Shown here: one piece after another, positions 44,931 through 56,779 of the stretch | Position numbering within the stretch: the stretch's first letter is position 1 | Layout: every line of letters begins with the position of its first letter | Origin: Elioraea tepida | Lineage (GTDB): Bacteria > Pseudomonadota > Alphaproteobacteria > Acetobacterales > Acetobacteraceae | Direction: 5' to 3' | Length of the DNA: 64,000 nt | Assembly: GCF_019203965.1 (NCBI RefSeq) | Contig: NZ_CP076448.1 | Location: 1,007,001-1,071,000, forward strand | Notes under the pieces: generated by a model | The model's input: the letters and a program-made list of their open reading frames with translations, nothing else | Told to the model about the DNA's origin: nothing | Databases searched by the model: none | Program-made: the position numbers and the translations under genes

Positions 44931-45941
44931 TCAGGCGCCTGCGCGGGCGACCTCGGCCTGGACGCGATCGACCAGATCGGCGCCGATCCGCGCCTTGATC
45001 CCGTCCACCACGCCGGCGGTGAGGGCGCGCATCCGCGCAAGCTCCGAAGGCGGAAGCGGGTCATACTGAATGCCACGGGCCTGCAGGGCGGCGAGCGCCT
45101 CGCCGTCGGTGCGCGCCGCGAGCTCGCGCTGCGCCTTGATCGCGCTGCCCATCGCGGTGCGGATGATCCCCTGCTGCTCGGCCGACAGCGCGCCGAAGCC
45201 GCGGCGATTGGCGACGACCGAGATGAAGTCGAAGAAGTGGCCGGTGTTGGTCAGGTGCCGCTGCACCTCGAAATAGCGGCTCGCGAGGATGATGGCGTAG
45301 GGGTTCTCCTGGCCATCGACCACGCGCTGCTGCAGCGCCGAGTAGAGCTCGCGGATGTCCATCGCCACCGGGTTGGCGCCGAGCGCGCGGAAGGTGGCGA
45401 GATGGGTCTCGTTCGGCTGAAGCCTGATCTTGAGCCCGCGAAGATCATCGACGCTGCGGATCGGCTTGGCGGCCGTGGTCACATGGCGGAAGCCGAGCTC
45501 CATGAAGCCGAGCGAGATGAACCCCCTGTCGGCCATGCGCTGATCGAGCAGCTCGCCGACCGGGCCGTCCACGACCTTGAAGGCGGCCTCCCGGGAAGGG
45601 AACTGGAACGGCAGGCTGATCGCCTCAAGCTCCGGAACGGTCCGGGAAAGGAACGCCATGCCCACCCAGGTCATCAAAAGCGTGCCGGCGCGCACCTGGC
45701 TCACGTTCTCCTGCGCGCCGCCGAGCTGCATCGCGGGGAAGGTGTCCACCTCCATGCGCCCGCCGGAGAGCCGCGCCACCTCGGCCTTGAAGCCCTCGAT
45801 GGCGATCGAGGAGGAGTGCTCGGTCGCGCAGTTGCCGGCGATCCTGATCCGTGTGGCCGGCTGGCCGAACACCGCCGGGGCGGCGAGAGCGGCCGGGGCG
45901 GCGGCGAGGGCGGCGAGGGCGCTGCGGCGCCGGAGGGTCAT
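44931..45941 (-). CDS. dctP: TRAP transporter substrate-binding protein DctP
   Basis: A periplasmic solute-binding protein of 336 residues from ATG 45941. The N-terminus LRRRSALAALAAAPAALAAP is a signal peptide with a twin-arginine-like run. The mature part shows RIAGNCATEHSSSIAIEGFK, FPAMQLGGAQENVSQVRAG, FPSREAAFKVVDG, the RLQPNETHLATFRALGANP strand with the ligand-binding Arg and Asn, and the YSALQQRVVDGQENPYAII segment that is typical of the DctP family. The conserved arginine (KIRLQPN) usually pairs with a substrate carboxylate, so an organic acid ligand is likely. It heads the operon; a 24-base inverted repeat lies just upstream. Confidence 0.92.
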   Translation of the reverse strand: MTLRRRSALAALAAAPAALAAPAVFGQPATRIRIAGNCATEHSSSIAIEGFKAEVARLSGGRMEVDTFPAMQLGGAQENVSQVRAGTLLMTWVGMAFLSRTVPELEAISLPFQFPSREAAFKVVDGPVGELLDQRMADRGFISLGFMELGFRHVTTAAKPIRSVDDLRGLKIRLQPNETHLATFRALGANPVAMDIRELYSALQQRVVDGQENPYAIILASRYFEVQRHLTNTGHFFDFISVVANRRGFGALSAEQQGIIRTAMGSAIKAQRELAARTDGEALAALQARGIQYDPLPPSELARMRALTAGVVDGIKARIGADLVDRVQAEVARAGA

Positions 45942-45964
45942 GGCGTGTCGGCTCCGATCAGGAT

Positions 45965-45988
45965 CGCTCCGGCCGGGCGGCCGGAGCG
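45965..45988. promoter_or_regulatory. Perfect inverted repeat upstream of dctP (operator or leader hairpin)
   Basis: cgctccggcc (45965-45974) and ggccggagcg (45979-45988) form a perfect ten-base inverted repeat around GGGC, 24 bases upstream of the dctP ATG. The octamer tggcgtgt flanks it on both sides, at 45941-45948 (starting at the dctP start codon) and 45991-45998. The whole 272-base divergent region (45942-46213) holds no gene. The repeat could be a regulator site or a hairpin in the dctP leader. Confidence 0.45.
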
Positions 45989-46213
45989 CGTGGCGTGTGG
46001 ATGCAGCCGCCGTGCCATGCGAGGGGGCGGCCTTCGGCGTGCGGCGTGAGGGGGCGATGCCGCATGCGGCGGCACCTGCCGCCTGTGTGTTCGGCATCGG
46101 CCAAGGTGATCGGGCCGCACGGGGGGCGTGCACCCGGCCGCGTTCATGCTACCGTCTGCCGGGGGACGCCGCCCCCCACGGCGCCAGAACCAGCAAACGA
46201 TGCGAGGAAACCG

Positions 46214-47200
46214 ATGCACGAGACCTCTCCCGTGAGCCTCTCCCGTCGCGCCGCGCTCGGCGCGCTCGGCGCCGCCGCGGCGCTGCCACTTTTCGGCCGC
46301 GCGGAGGCAGCGGCGCCGATCACCGGCATCCGCGCGCCAGACTGGTATCGCTTGCGGATCGGCGAGTTCGAGGCCACCGTCGTTCAGGACGGGCCGCTCG
46401 CGCTCGGCGAGCCCGCGGGCGGCTTCCCGCAGCACCCGCGCGACGACCTGACGTCCCTCCTGCGGTCGAACTTCCTGCCGACCAATGCGCTGACGCTCGA
46501 CCAGAACTGCCTGTTCCTCAACACCGGTCGGCAGCTCATCCTGTTCGACAGCGGCGTCGGCGTCACCCGGCCGTTCGGCCTCGGCACCGGGCTCCTGCTC
46601 GCCAACATGCGGGCGGCCGGCCTGCAGCCCGAGCAGGTCGATGCGGTCGTGATCAGCCACGCGCACATCGACCATTGCTGGGGCATCATTGGCGCCGACG
46701 GCAAGCCGAACTTCCCGAACGCGCAGATCTTCATCTCGAAGGCCGATTTCGACTTCTGGACGGCGGAGGACCGGCAGAACGCTCAAGGCTGGCTGGGCGA
46801 TTTCGTCAAGGGAGCGCGGCGCAACCTCCTGCCGGTGCGTGACCGGATCACCTTCGTCGAGGACGGCAAGGAGGTCGTCCCGGGCGTGATCGCGGTCTCC
46901 GCGCCGGGGCACACGGTGGGCCACACCGTCTATGCCATCCAGTCGGGCAAGTCGCGGGCGATGTTCATCGGCGACCTCGCGCACCACCAGGTGATCATGC
47001 TGCGCCGGCCGCAGATCGAGTTCGCCTTCGACACCGACCCGCGGCTCTCCGCCCAGTCTCGGCTTCGGGTCTTGCGGATGCTCGCGCAGGAGCGGATGGG
47101 CATCGTCGCCTACCACTTCCCCTTCCCGGGTGTCGGCCATGTTGCCGCCGAGGGCGAGGGCTTCGGGTGGTATCCGGCCCCCTGGGGCACCGACCTCTGA
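46214..47200 (+). CDS. Tat-exported metallo-beta-lactamase-fold hydrolase
   Basis: From ATG 46214, which follows GAGGAAA, the product is 328 residues. The N-terminus carries SRRAALGALGAAAALPLFG, a twin-arginine signal, so the protein is probably exported folded to the periplasm. The metallo-beta-lactamase motif HAHIDH lies near residue 155 (VVISHAHIDHCWG), with a second histidine in SAPGHTVGHTVY and an aspartate in MFIGDLAHHQV, giving the usual two-metal site. The C-terminal histidine is in IVAYHFPFPGVGH. The substrate is unknown; the family includes lactonases and other hydrolases. It is divergent from the TRAP operon. The last 91 bases overlap a small minus-strand frame. Confidence 0.85.
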   Translation: MHETSPVSLSRRAALGALGAAAALPLFGRAEAAAPITGIRAPDWYRLRIGEFEATVVQDGPLALGEPAGGFPQHPRDDLTSLLRSNFLPTNALTLDQNCLFLNTGRQLILFDSGVGVTRPFGLGTGLLLANMRAAGLQPEQVDAVVISHAHIDHCWGIIGADGKPNFPNAQIFISKADFDFWTAEDRQNAQGWLGDFVKGARRNLLPVRDRITFVEDGKEVVPGVIAVSAPGHTVGHTVYAIQSGKSRAMFIGDLAHHQVIMLRRPQIEFAFDTDPRLSAQSRLRVLRMLAQERMGIVAYHFPFPGVGHVAAEGEGFGWYPAPWGTDL

Positions 47201-47328
47201 GCATCGACGCCTCCTGCGCCGCCGAGCTCACGCTCCGCGGCGCAGGAGCAGACGACCGTTCCGTCCGCGAGAGGGTTCGGCAGCGTCGGCTCCTCGCAGT
47301 GCGGGCAGAGAACCACCTCGCGACTCAT
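47110..47328 (-). CDS. Small cysteine-pair protein (zinc-ribbon-like N-terminus)
   Basis: A 72-residue frame beginning at an ATG that overlaps the stop of the gene before it by four bases. The first 30 residues, VVLCPHCEEPTLPNPLADGT followed by VVCSCAAE, contain a CPHC knuckle and a CSC pair that could hold a zinc ion. The second half overlaps the 3' end of the plus-strand hydrolase gene and is low in recognisable features, so the true end may be shorter in relatives. The overlap chain from the histidine kinase gene is the best evidence that it is real. No function is assigned. Confidence 0.45.
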   Translation of the reverse strand: MSREVVLCPHCEEPTLPNPLADGTVVCSCAAERELGGAGGVDAQRSVPQGAGYHPKPSPSAATWPTPGKGKW

Positions 47329-47536
47329 CCCCTGCCCTCCTCCTCGCGGCCACGATCGGGAAGCGGCCTGAGCGCGGCGATGGCCTCCGCCAGCGCCTCG
47401 TTTTGTGCACCGCGGGCGAGGCGGGCGGCCGCGTCGCGCGCCGCCTCGAAGCCGGCGACATAGCCGGCATAGGTCGCGCGGTCGAGGCTCTTCGCCAGCG
47501 CCCGCGCCGCGGCCCGGGCCGAATCGCCTGCCGCGC

Positions 47537-47540
<4 letters not shown>
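47325..47540 (-). CDS. Small hypothetical helical protein
   Basis: A 71-residue frame whose ATG overlaps the stop of the hybrid kinase gene and whose stop overlaps the start of the next small gene, both by four bases. The sequence is Ala-, Arg- and Glu-rich (DSARAAARALAKSLDRATY, VAGFEAARDAAARLARGAQN), suggesting two amphipathic helices, and has no signal peptide. I do not recognise a family. Its position, sandwiched in an overlapping chain, supports its being translated; it may relate to the signalling of the kinase, but that is only inference. Confidence 0.5.
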
Positions 47541-50578
<3,038 letters not shown>

Positions 50579-50673
50579 CGGTCGCGCGTCATGCCTCGCT
50601 GCCTCAGCGCCTGCCACTCTGCCGGGCAGGCCGGCGTGGCGCAACAACCGGGGCAGGTGTGCGGGCCTGTGCC

Positions 50674-50702
50674 TTGCCCGGGGCGTGCCGCCTACCTATG
50701 GT
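50674..50702 (+). promoter_or_regulatory. Candidate sigma-70 promoter for icd
   Basis: TTGCCC at 50674-50679 and TATGGT at 50697-50702 are separated by 17 bases and each match the sigma-70 consensus at four of six positions. A start site about seven bases downstream would give a leader of about 50 bases before the icd ATG. The rest of the 180-base gap between the divergent kinase gene and icd shows nothing else clear. Confidence 0.35.
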
Positions 50703-50758
50703 GCCGCCGCGCCGGAGCCGGCGCCTCGAGCCAATGCGCGTTCCGGAGACGAGAGGCG

Positions 50759-51979
50759 ATGTCGAAGATCAAGGTGAAGAACCCCGTCGTCGAGATGGAC
50801 GGGGACGAGATGACGCGCATCATCTGGGGGTTCATCAAGCAGAAGTTGATCCTTCCCTATCTCGACATCGACCTGAAATATTTCGATCTCGGCATCGAGA
50901 ATCGTGACAGGACGAACGACCAGGTCACCGTCGATGCCGCCAACGCCACCAAGCAATATGGCGTCGCGGTCAAATGTGCGACCATCACGCCCGACGAGGC
51001 GCGGGTGAAGGAGTTCGGGCTCAAGAAGATGTGGCGCAGCCCGAACGGAACCATCCGCAACATACTCGACGGCACGATCTTCCGCGAGCCGATCATCTGC
51101 CGCAACGTGCCGCGCCTCGTGCCGCACTGGGACAAGCCGATCGTGATCGGCCGCCATGCCTATGGCGACATCTACAAGGCGGCCGAGTTCAAGATCCCTG
51201 GCCCCGGCAGCGTCACGATCACCTGGACGCCGCACGACGGCACGCCCGGGCTCGCGATGGAGGTGATCGACATGAAGGGCCCGGGCGTGGCGCTCGGCAT
51301 GCACAACACGGTCGCCTCGATCGAGGGCTTCGCGCGCGCCACCTTCAACTACGGCCTGATGCGCAACTTCCCGGTCTACCTCTCGACCAAGAACACGATC
51401 CTCAAGGCCTATGACGGCACCTTCAAGGACGTCTTCCAGGAGGTCTTCGAGCGCGAGTTCAAGGCCGAGTTCGACAAGCGCGGCCTGACCTACGAGCACC
51501 GCCTGATCGACGACATGGTGGCCTGCGCGCTCAAGTGGCGCGGCGGCTACATATGGGCGTGCAAGAACTACGACGGCGATGTCGAGAGCGACATCGTCGC
51601 CCAAGGGTTCGGCTCGCTCGGGCTGATGACCTCGGTTTTGCTCACCCCCGACGGCAAGACGGTGGAGAGCGAGGCGGCGCACGGCACGGTCACCCGCCAC
51701 TATCGCGAGCACCAGGCCGGCCGCGAGACCTCGACCAACCCGATCGCCTCGATCTTCGCCTGGACGCGGGGGCTTGCCTATCGCGGCCGGTTCGACGGCA
51801 CGCCCGAGGTCGAGCGGTTCGCGACCACGCTCGAGCGGGTGTGCATCGAGACGGTCGAGGCAGGGTTCATGACCAAGGACCTCGCGATGCTGATCGGGCC
51901 GACCCAGCCCTGGCTAAACACCCAGGCCTTCCTCGACAAGATCGACGCCAACCTCAAGGCGGCGATGGCCGCCTGGTAG
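50759..51979 (+). CDS. icd: NADP+-dependent isocitrate dehydrogenase (type II)
   Basis: A TCA-cycle enzyme that converts isocitrate to 2-oxoglutarate with NADPH formation. From ATG 50759 it is 406 residues; the frame far upstream is antisense to the kinase and is not part of it. Family features are [34 protein letters not shown], the substrate-binding [27 protein letters not shown], the catalytic RLIDDMVA, the metal-binding [19 protein letters not shown], and [19 protein letters not shown], which contacts NADP. It belongs to the eukaryote-like homodimeric type II, which alphaproteobacteria commonly use in place of the E. coli type. Confidence 0.96.
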   Translation: MSKIKVKNPVVEMDGDEMTRIIWGFIKQKLILPYLDIDLKYFDLGIENRDRTNDQVTVDAANATKQYGVAVKCATITPDEARVKEFGLKKMWRSPNGTIRNILDGTIFREPIICRNVPRLVPHWDKPIVIGRHAYGDIYKAAEFKIPGPGSVTITWTPHDGTPGLAMEVIDMKGPGVALGMHNTVASIEGFARATFNYGLMRNFPVYLSTKNTILKAYDGTFKDVFQEVFEREFKAEFDKRGLTYEHRLIDDMVACALKWRGGYIWACKNYDGDVESDIVAQGFGSLGLMTSVLLTPDGKTVESEAAHGTVTRHYREHQAGRETSTNPIASIFAWTRGLAYRGRFDGTPEVERFATTLERVCIETVEAGFMTKDLAMLIGPTQPWLNTQAFLDKIDANLKAAMAAW

Positions 51980-52014
51980 GCTGACAGGCCCGGGCGGAGC
52001 AGGCGACGCCCTGG

Positions 52015-52551
52015 ATGTACCCCTTCTACGTGAGGATCGTCGGCGCGCGTCAGGGCGCCTTCCCCGGCGAGGCGCCCTCGCCGCACGAGGGCAAGTTGGT
52101 CGGCCTTGCCTTCGAACTGTCGAGCAGCGTGCCGGACGGCTCACGCGGGCGCGCGGCGGCACGGGCTGTAGCTGGCCCGGTGCGCTTCACCCGTGCCTGG
52201 GGCGCGGCGAGCCCGTTCCTGCTCGCCGCGCTTGCCACCGGCGAGACGCTGACCGAGGTCACGTTCGAGTTCGTGCGCACGACCGAGGAGGGGATCGAGG
52301 CGATCCTTCAGCGGGTGCGGCTCCACGGCGCGCGTGTGGTCGGGCTGCGACGCGTTATCGGGCTTGATGCGCAACCGGCGAGCCTGCTGCCGCTGCCGCC
52401 GCTCGAGGAGGTGACGCTCTCCTGCTCCGGCCTCGACCTCGAGCACGTTCCGACCGCCACGACGGCGATGATCGGGACGGGGGCGGCAGCGCGGCGACCT
52501 GGGACGCGTCGAGGCGCCGCAGCGCCGGCCCGGCCCTTGCGGCGTCGCTGA
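52015..52551 (+). CDS. hcp: Hcp-like type VI secretion tube protein, isolated; 3' end suspect
   Basis: A 178-residue protein starting 35 bases after icd. The order of elements fits the Hcp beta-barrel fold: an N-terminal strand FYVRIVGARQG, HEGKLVGLAFELSSSV in the position of the Hcp HxGWIEV region, AGPVRFTRAWGAASPFLLAA, TGETLTEVTFEFVRTTEEG, and ILQRVRLHGARVVGLRR, then PLEEVTLSCSGLDLEHV. Hcp forms hexameric rings stacked into the secretion tube and is itself secreted. No other type VI genes are present. From about residue 150 the frame becomes an Arg/Ala tail, whereas another frame from about 52461 reads DGGGSAATWDAS, which looks more like an Hcp ending. I assign Hcp from the pattern, not from a search. 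Confidence 0.6.
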   Translation: MYPFYVRIVGARQGAFPGEAPSPHEGKLVGLAFELSSSVPDGSRGRAAARAVAGPVRFTRAWGAASPFLLAALATGETLTEVTFEFVRTTEEGIEAILQRVRLHGARVVGLRRVIGLDAQPASLLPLPPLEEVTLSCSGLDLEHVPTATTAMIGTGAAARRPGTRRGAAAPARPLRRR

Positions 52552-52568
52552 CCCCTCGCGCGGCGTCG

Positions 52569-53252
52569 ATGCTCGGCCCGTTCTCGCCGCTCGATCTCGT
52601 GGCGCTTGCAGTGTTCGTCGCCTCTTGGGTCGGCTACGCCACGGTGGTCGACCGCGTGCCCGCGATCCGGGCGAGAAGCGTGATCGCGGCGATGGACGAG
52701 CACAGGCGCCGCTGGATGCGGGCGATGGTGACGCGCGACCCGCGCGTCGTCGATGCCATCATCATCGGCAACCTGATGTCGTCGGCGACCTTCCTCGCCA
52801 CGACGGCGATCTTCATCCTGGGCGGCCTCGTCGCCATGCTCGGCGCCTCCGACCTCGGCTTGCGCGTCGTCGGCGCCCTGCCCTTCACATCGACCGGGAC
52901 CGAGCTCCTGTGGGAGATCAAGGTCGGGCTGTTGATCCTCATCTTCATCCAGGCCTTCTTCGCGCTCACCTGGTCGATCCGCCAGTTCAACTACGCCCAG
53001 ATCATCATGGGCGGGATCGGCGCGACGGCCGATGACGACGCCTTCGCCCGCGCCGAGATGGCGGCCAAGATCGCCAACCGTGCCGCGCGGCATTTCAACA
53101 CGGGGCTTCGGGCTTACTATTTCGGGCTCGCCGCGCTCGCCTGGATCATCCACCCCGTCGCCCTGATCGCGGCAAGCCTCGCGGTGCTTGCGGAGCTGCA
53201 CCGGAGGGAGTTCCGCTCGGTCGTGAACGAGGCGATGCGCTCGCGGCCTTGA
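52569..53252 (+). CDS. DUF599 membrane protein
   Basis: A 227-residue inner-membrane protein with four hydrophobic segments. The DUF599 pattern is clear: LDLVALAVFVASWVGYATVV, the RRRWMRAMVTRDPRVVDAII loop, NLMSSATFLATTAIFILGGL, LLWEIKVGLLILIFIQAFFA and FALTWSIRQFNYAQIIMG, ending in WIIHPVALIAASLAVLAEL and REFRS. The family has no known function. The gene is 17 bases beyond the hcp stop and in the same frame as the alternative 3' end of hcp, with no stop in between, so its own start could lie further upstream than ATG 52569. Confidence 0.85.
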   Translation: MLGPFSPLDLVALAVFVASWVGYATVVDRVPAIRARSVIAAMDEHRRRWMRAMVTRDPRVVDAIIIGNLMSSATFLATTAIFILGGLVAMLGASDLGLRVVGALPFTSTGTELLWEIKVGLLILIFIQAFFALTWSIRQFNYAQIIMGGIGATADDDAFARAEMAAKIANRAARHFNTGLRAYYFGLAALAWIIHPVALIAASLAVLAELHRREFRSVVNEAMRSRP

Positions 53253-53286
53253 CCGCGGCGGCAGCGCGAGCCCATCTCCGCCGCGC

Positions 53287-53799
53287 ATGCACGAGCTCGG
53301 CGCTGACATCACCTCGCTGATCCGCGAGAACGCGGGCCTTGCCGTGCCGCTGACCTTCCTGGTCGCCTTCTGCGAGTCGGTGGCTCTCGTCTCCTTCCTC
53401 GTCCCGGCGACGGTGATCCTGCTCGGGCTCGGCGCGATCGTTGGCGCCGGGGCGGTCGAGTTCCTGCCGGTCTGGGCGGCCGCGGCGGCCGGGGCGGTGG
53501 CCGGGGACGTGATCTCCTACTGGCTCGGCTGGCGGTTCAAGCGCCGCGTCGCCGGGCTCTGGCCGCTGTCGCGCGATCCCTCTCTCCTGCCGCGGGCGGA
53601 GGCGTTCTTCCGGCGCTGGGGCATCGCCGGGGTGTTCTTCGGCAAGTTCCTCGGCCCGATGCGGGCGACGGTTCCGCTCGCGGCCGGTCTGACGGCGATG
53701 TGTCCGGTGCGCTTCAAGCTCGCCACCGTCGCCTCGGCAGCCGTCTGGTCGGCCGCGATTCTGGCGCCGGGCGCCTTCGGGGTTTCGCTGCTCGCCTGA
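53287..53799 (+). CDS. DedA/VTT-domain membrane protein
   Basis: A 170-residue inner-membrane protein of the DedA family. The N-terminal part LTFLVAFCESVALVSFLVPA leads to the conserved E and P of the re-entrant loop, followed by the AAAGAVAGDVISYWLGWRF stretch with GDxxxYxxGR-like residues, and the downstream FFGKFLGPMRATVPLAAGL motif, which contains the F-x-R-f-x-P-x-x-R-like signature in slightly altered form. Proteins of this family flip undecaprenyl phosphate or phospholipids and support envelope integrity. It is 35 bases after the DUF599 gene. At 170 residues it is a little shorter than the usual 200-220. Confidence 0.85.
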   Translation: MHELGADITSLIRENAGLAVPLTFLVAFCESVALVSFLVPATVILLGLGAIVGAGAVEFLPVWAAAAAGAVAGDVISYWLGWRFKRRVAGLWPLSRDPSLLPRAEAFFRRWGIAGVFFGKFLGPMRATVPLAAGLTAMCPVRFKLATVASAAVWSAAILAPGAFGVSLLA

Positions 53800-53840
53800 T
53801 CGGGACTTGAACGCGCTCCCGAGCGCCGCGAGCATGGCGC

Positions 53841-55576
53841 GTGGCCGAAAGATCAGCCGCTGTTGCCGCCCAGCCGCGACAGGGTGCCGCGCCCGGCTTT
53901 CGCCTGTTCGTCCCGAAGCGTGTCACCGTTCTGCGGCAGGGCTACGGGCCGGCCGATTTCCAAGCCGACCTGCTGGCCGGCCTCACTGTTGCGATCGTCG
54001 CCCTGCTGCTTGCGATGGCGCTCGCCATCGCCTCCGGAACCACTCCCGATGTCGGCCTCGTCACCGCGGTGGTCGGCGGGTTCCTGGGCTCTGCGCTAAG
54101 CGGCGCTCGGTTCAACATCTCAGGCCCCACCGGCGCCTTGGTGGTCGTCGTGTTCGGAGTGATCGAGCGGCACGGCTATGACGGGCTCGTGGTCGCCACC
54201 ATGATGGCGGCGATCATGCTCGTCGCGGCGGGCCTGCTTCGCTTCGGCACCTGGATCAAGTACGTGCCCGAGCCGGTCGTCGTCGGCTTCACCGCCGGCA
54301 TCGCGGTGATCATCTTCTCCTCACAGGTGCGGGACCTGTTCGGCCTCTCGCTCGAGAAGCTGCCGGGGGTGTGGCCTCGCAGTGGCAGGCCTACTGGGCG
54401 GCGCGCGGGACGGTCTCGTTCGCGGCCACCCTGGTCTCTGCCGAAGCGCTTGGGCTGATCCTCGCGGTCAGACGCTTCGCCCCGCGCCTGCCCGGGTTCC
54501 TGATCGCCGTCGTCGCCGCCTCCGCGCTTGTCGCTGCGACGGGGCTGCCGGTGGAGACGATCGGCTCACGTTTCGGCGAGCTTCCCTCCGCGCTGCCGGC
54601 ACCGCGCCTGCCCGAGGTCTCGCTCGAACGGATGGGGGAACTCGTCGAGCCTGCCTTCACCATCGCCTTCCTCGCCGGAATCGAGAGCCTGCTCTGCGCC
54701 GTGGTGGCCGACGGCATGACCGGGCGGCGGCACCGCTCGAACGCCGAGCTCGTGAGCCAGGGCATCGCCAACTTCGCCTCCGCCTGCTTCGGCGGCCTGC
54801 CGCTGACCGGGGCGATCGCCCGCACCGCCACCTCGATCCGCGCCGGCGCCAAGAGCCCCGTGGCGGGAATGCTGCACGCGGTGTTCCTGCTCGCGTTCAT
54901 GATGGTGGCGGCGCCGCTCGCGGCCTACGTGCCGCTCGCCTCGCTCGCCGCGGTGCTCGTGATCGTCGCGTGGAACATGAGCGAGCACCACAAGGTGCGC
55001 CACATGCTGGCCACCGCCCCGACGGGCGAGCGCTTGGTTCTCGCCGTCACCTTCCTGCTCACCGTGCTGGTCGATCTCACGCTTGCCATCGAGGTGGGGG
55101 TCGTGCTCGCCGCGATCCTCTTTATGCACGGGATGGCAGAGGCGGTGTGCTTGATGCAGGACGGGCGGCGCGTCGTGATCGCCGACGAGGACGATTTCGA
55201 CCGGCCGCGCGAGGACCGCTACACCCAGCGCGACGCGCTGCCCGAGGGGGTCGAGGTCTTCCAGCTCCGCGGCCCTCTCTTCTTCGGCGCGGCCGGCCGG
55301 CTCGCTGACGTGGTGGAGCTGCTACCGCGCTACCCGCGCTGGTTCATCCTGCGCATGCGCGAGGTGCCGTTCATCGACAGCACGGGGGTGGCCGCGCTTG
55401 CTGACGTCGTCCGCCGCTGCCGCGCCAACGGCACGCACGTGATCGTCACCGGCATCCAGCCGCAGCCGCGCGCGGTGATGGCGCGGATGGGGCTGACCGA
55501 CGCCACCCCCGGCTTCACGATCGCCGAGGATTTCGCCGCCGCGCTCGCCATCACCAGCCGGCAGGCCCCGAGCTGA
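53841..55576 (+). pseudogene. SulP-family anion transporter with a frameshift
   Basis: The gene starts at GTG 53841 with a SulP N-terminus (FQADLLAGLTVAIVALLLAM, ISGPTGALVVVVFGVIERHG). It is intact until YVPEPVVVGFTAGIAVIIFS and LFGLSLEKLPGVW, near 54366. There one base is missing in a G run: adding a single base would read PGVVASQWQAYWAARG and continue in the frame that ends at 55576. The second part carries the remaining membrane helices (LPLTGAIARTATSIRAGAKS) and a C-terminal STAS domain (EVFQLRGPLFFGAAGRLADV, VPFIDSTGVAALADVVRR). Joined, it is about 578 residues, normal for SulP transporters of sulfate, bicarbonate or dicarboxylates. A sequencing error is as likely as decay. Confidence 0.85.
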
Positions 55577-55658
55577 TCGCACCCGCCTCGCATCGGCCCC
55601 AGCCGTCAAGACGCGCGCACCCACGGAGGGAGGCGACGACGCCGGTTGCCAGGGTGCT

Positions 55659-56687
55659 CTAGACTGCCGGAAGCCAGAGAACGTCCTCGATCCGCGCCGC
55701 CCCTGACGCGAGCATCGCGAGGCGGTCGATCCCGAGCGCGATGCCGGAACAGGGGGGAAGCCCGTGCTCCAGCGCGTCGAGGAAGTCCTCGTCCACGGCC
55801 CGGACTTCGCCCGTGAGCCGGCGCCGCTCCTCCGCCCAGGCCGCGAAGCGGGCGCGCTGCTCGGCCGCATCCGTCAGCTCCTCGTAGGCGTTGGCGAGCT
55901 CAAGCCCGGCGGCGAACAGCTCGAAGCGGAGTGCCACGCGCGGATCGGCGGGGTCGCGCCGCGCGAGCGCAGCCTCGGAGGCCGGCCAATGCGTCAGGAA
56001 GGTCGGCCGGTCGCGCCCGATCGCTGGCTCCACACGCTCGAGCAGCAGGCGGAAGAACAGGTCCTGCCAGGTCTCGCCCGCGCGGTGCCGGACGCCGATG
56101 CGCGACGCCGCCTCGGCGAGGAGGGAGACCTCGGGGGCGAGCGGGTCGGGGGCGGTGGCGAGGAGGTCGAGCCCGTCGCAGTGCCGCAGGAAGGCCTCGG
56201 CGACCGAGATCCGTTCGAAGGGCACGTCGGTCGGCACCGAGAGGTGCTTCGTGCGCAGGCCTTCGGGCACGACCGTTCGGATCAGCGCCTCGGTTTCGTC
56301 CATCAGCCCGGCAAGGGAAAGGCCGGGTCGATACCATTCGAGCAGGGTGAACTCCGGCTGGTGGTTCGGCCCCGCCTCGCCGTTTCGGAACACCCGCGCA
56401 AATTGGAAGATCGGGCCCGCCCCGCCGGCCAGCAGCTTCTTCATCGCGAATTCGGGGCTGAACTGGAGATAGAGCGTGCGCTGCTCGCAGCCGACTTTGG
56501 CCGAGTAGCGCGTCACGAACGGGTCGAGATTGGGCTCCATCCCTGGGCAGGCCTGGAGGATGGGCGTTTCCACCTCGGTGTAGCCACGCGCGGCGAGGAC
56601 GGCGCGGATCTCAGCCACAAGCCGCGCGCGCCGGCGCAGAAACGGCAGGCGCGCGGCGAGACGCTCGGGAGCCCAGGGGGGGGACAT
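55659..56687 (-). CDS. epmA: EF-P--(R)-beta-lysine ligase EpmA
   Basis: A paralogue of class II lysyl-tRNA synthetase that lacks the anticodon-binding domain and attaches beta-lysine to the tip lysine of elongation factor P. I start at ATG 56687 (342 residues); the frame also runs up to a TTG at 56723. Class II motifs are VETPILQACPGMEPNLDPF (motif 1), YLQFSPEFAMKKLLAGG, FARVFRNGEAGPNHQPEFTLLEWY in motif 2 (quoted in part), LANAYEELTDAAEQRARF, and CSGIALGIDRLAML with motif 3. The length and the missing N-terminal OB domain identify EpmA rather than LysS. epmB and efp lie 3.5-5 kb away on the plus strand. Confidence 0.9.
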   Translation of the reverse strand: MSPPWAPERLAARLPFLRRRARLVAEIRAVLAARGYTEVETPILQACPGMEPNLDPFVTRYSAKVGCEQRTLYLQFSPEFAMKKLLAGGAGPIFQFARVFRNGEAGPNHQPEFTLLEWYRPGLSLAGLMDETEALIRTVVPEGLRTKHLSVPTDVPFERISVAEAFLRHCDGLDLLATAPDPLAPEVSLLAEAASRIGVRHRAGETWQDLFFRLLLERVEPAIGRDRPTFLTHWPASEAALARRDPADPRVALRFELFAAGLELANAYEELTDAAEQRARFAAWAEERRRLTGEVRAVDEDFLDALEHGLPPCSGIALGIDRLAMLASGAARIEDVLWLPAV

Positions 56688-56779
56688 GGGCCCGAGGAAG
56701 CGGGGCGAGGGGGCCGACGTCAACGCCCGATTAACCCCTCTCGGCCGAAACTTGGTCTCGCGACGAAAAGGGCGAGGCC

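Noticed and set aside
52569-55576. A T6SS or other secretion cluster around the Hcp-like gene.
   Set aside because: The neighbours are icd, DUF599, DedA and SulP; no VgrG, ClpV, TssB/C or membrane-complex genes are visible.
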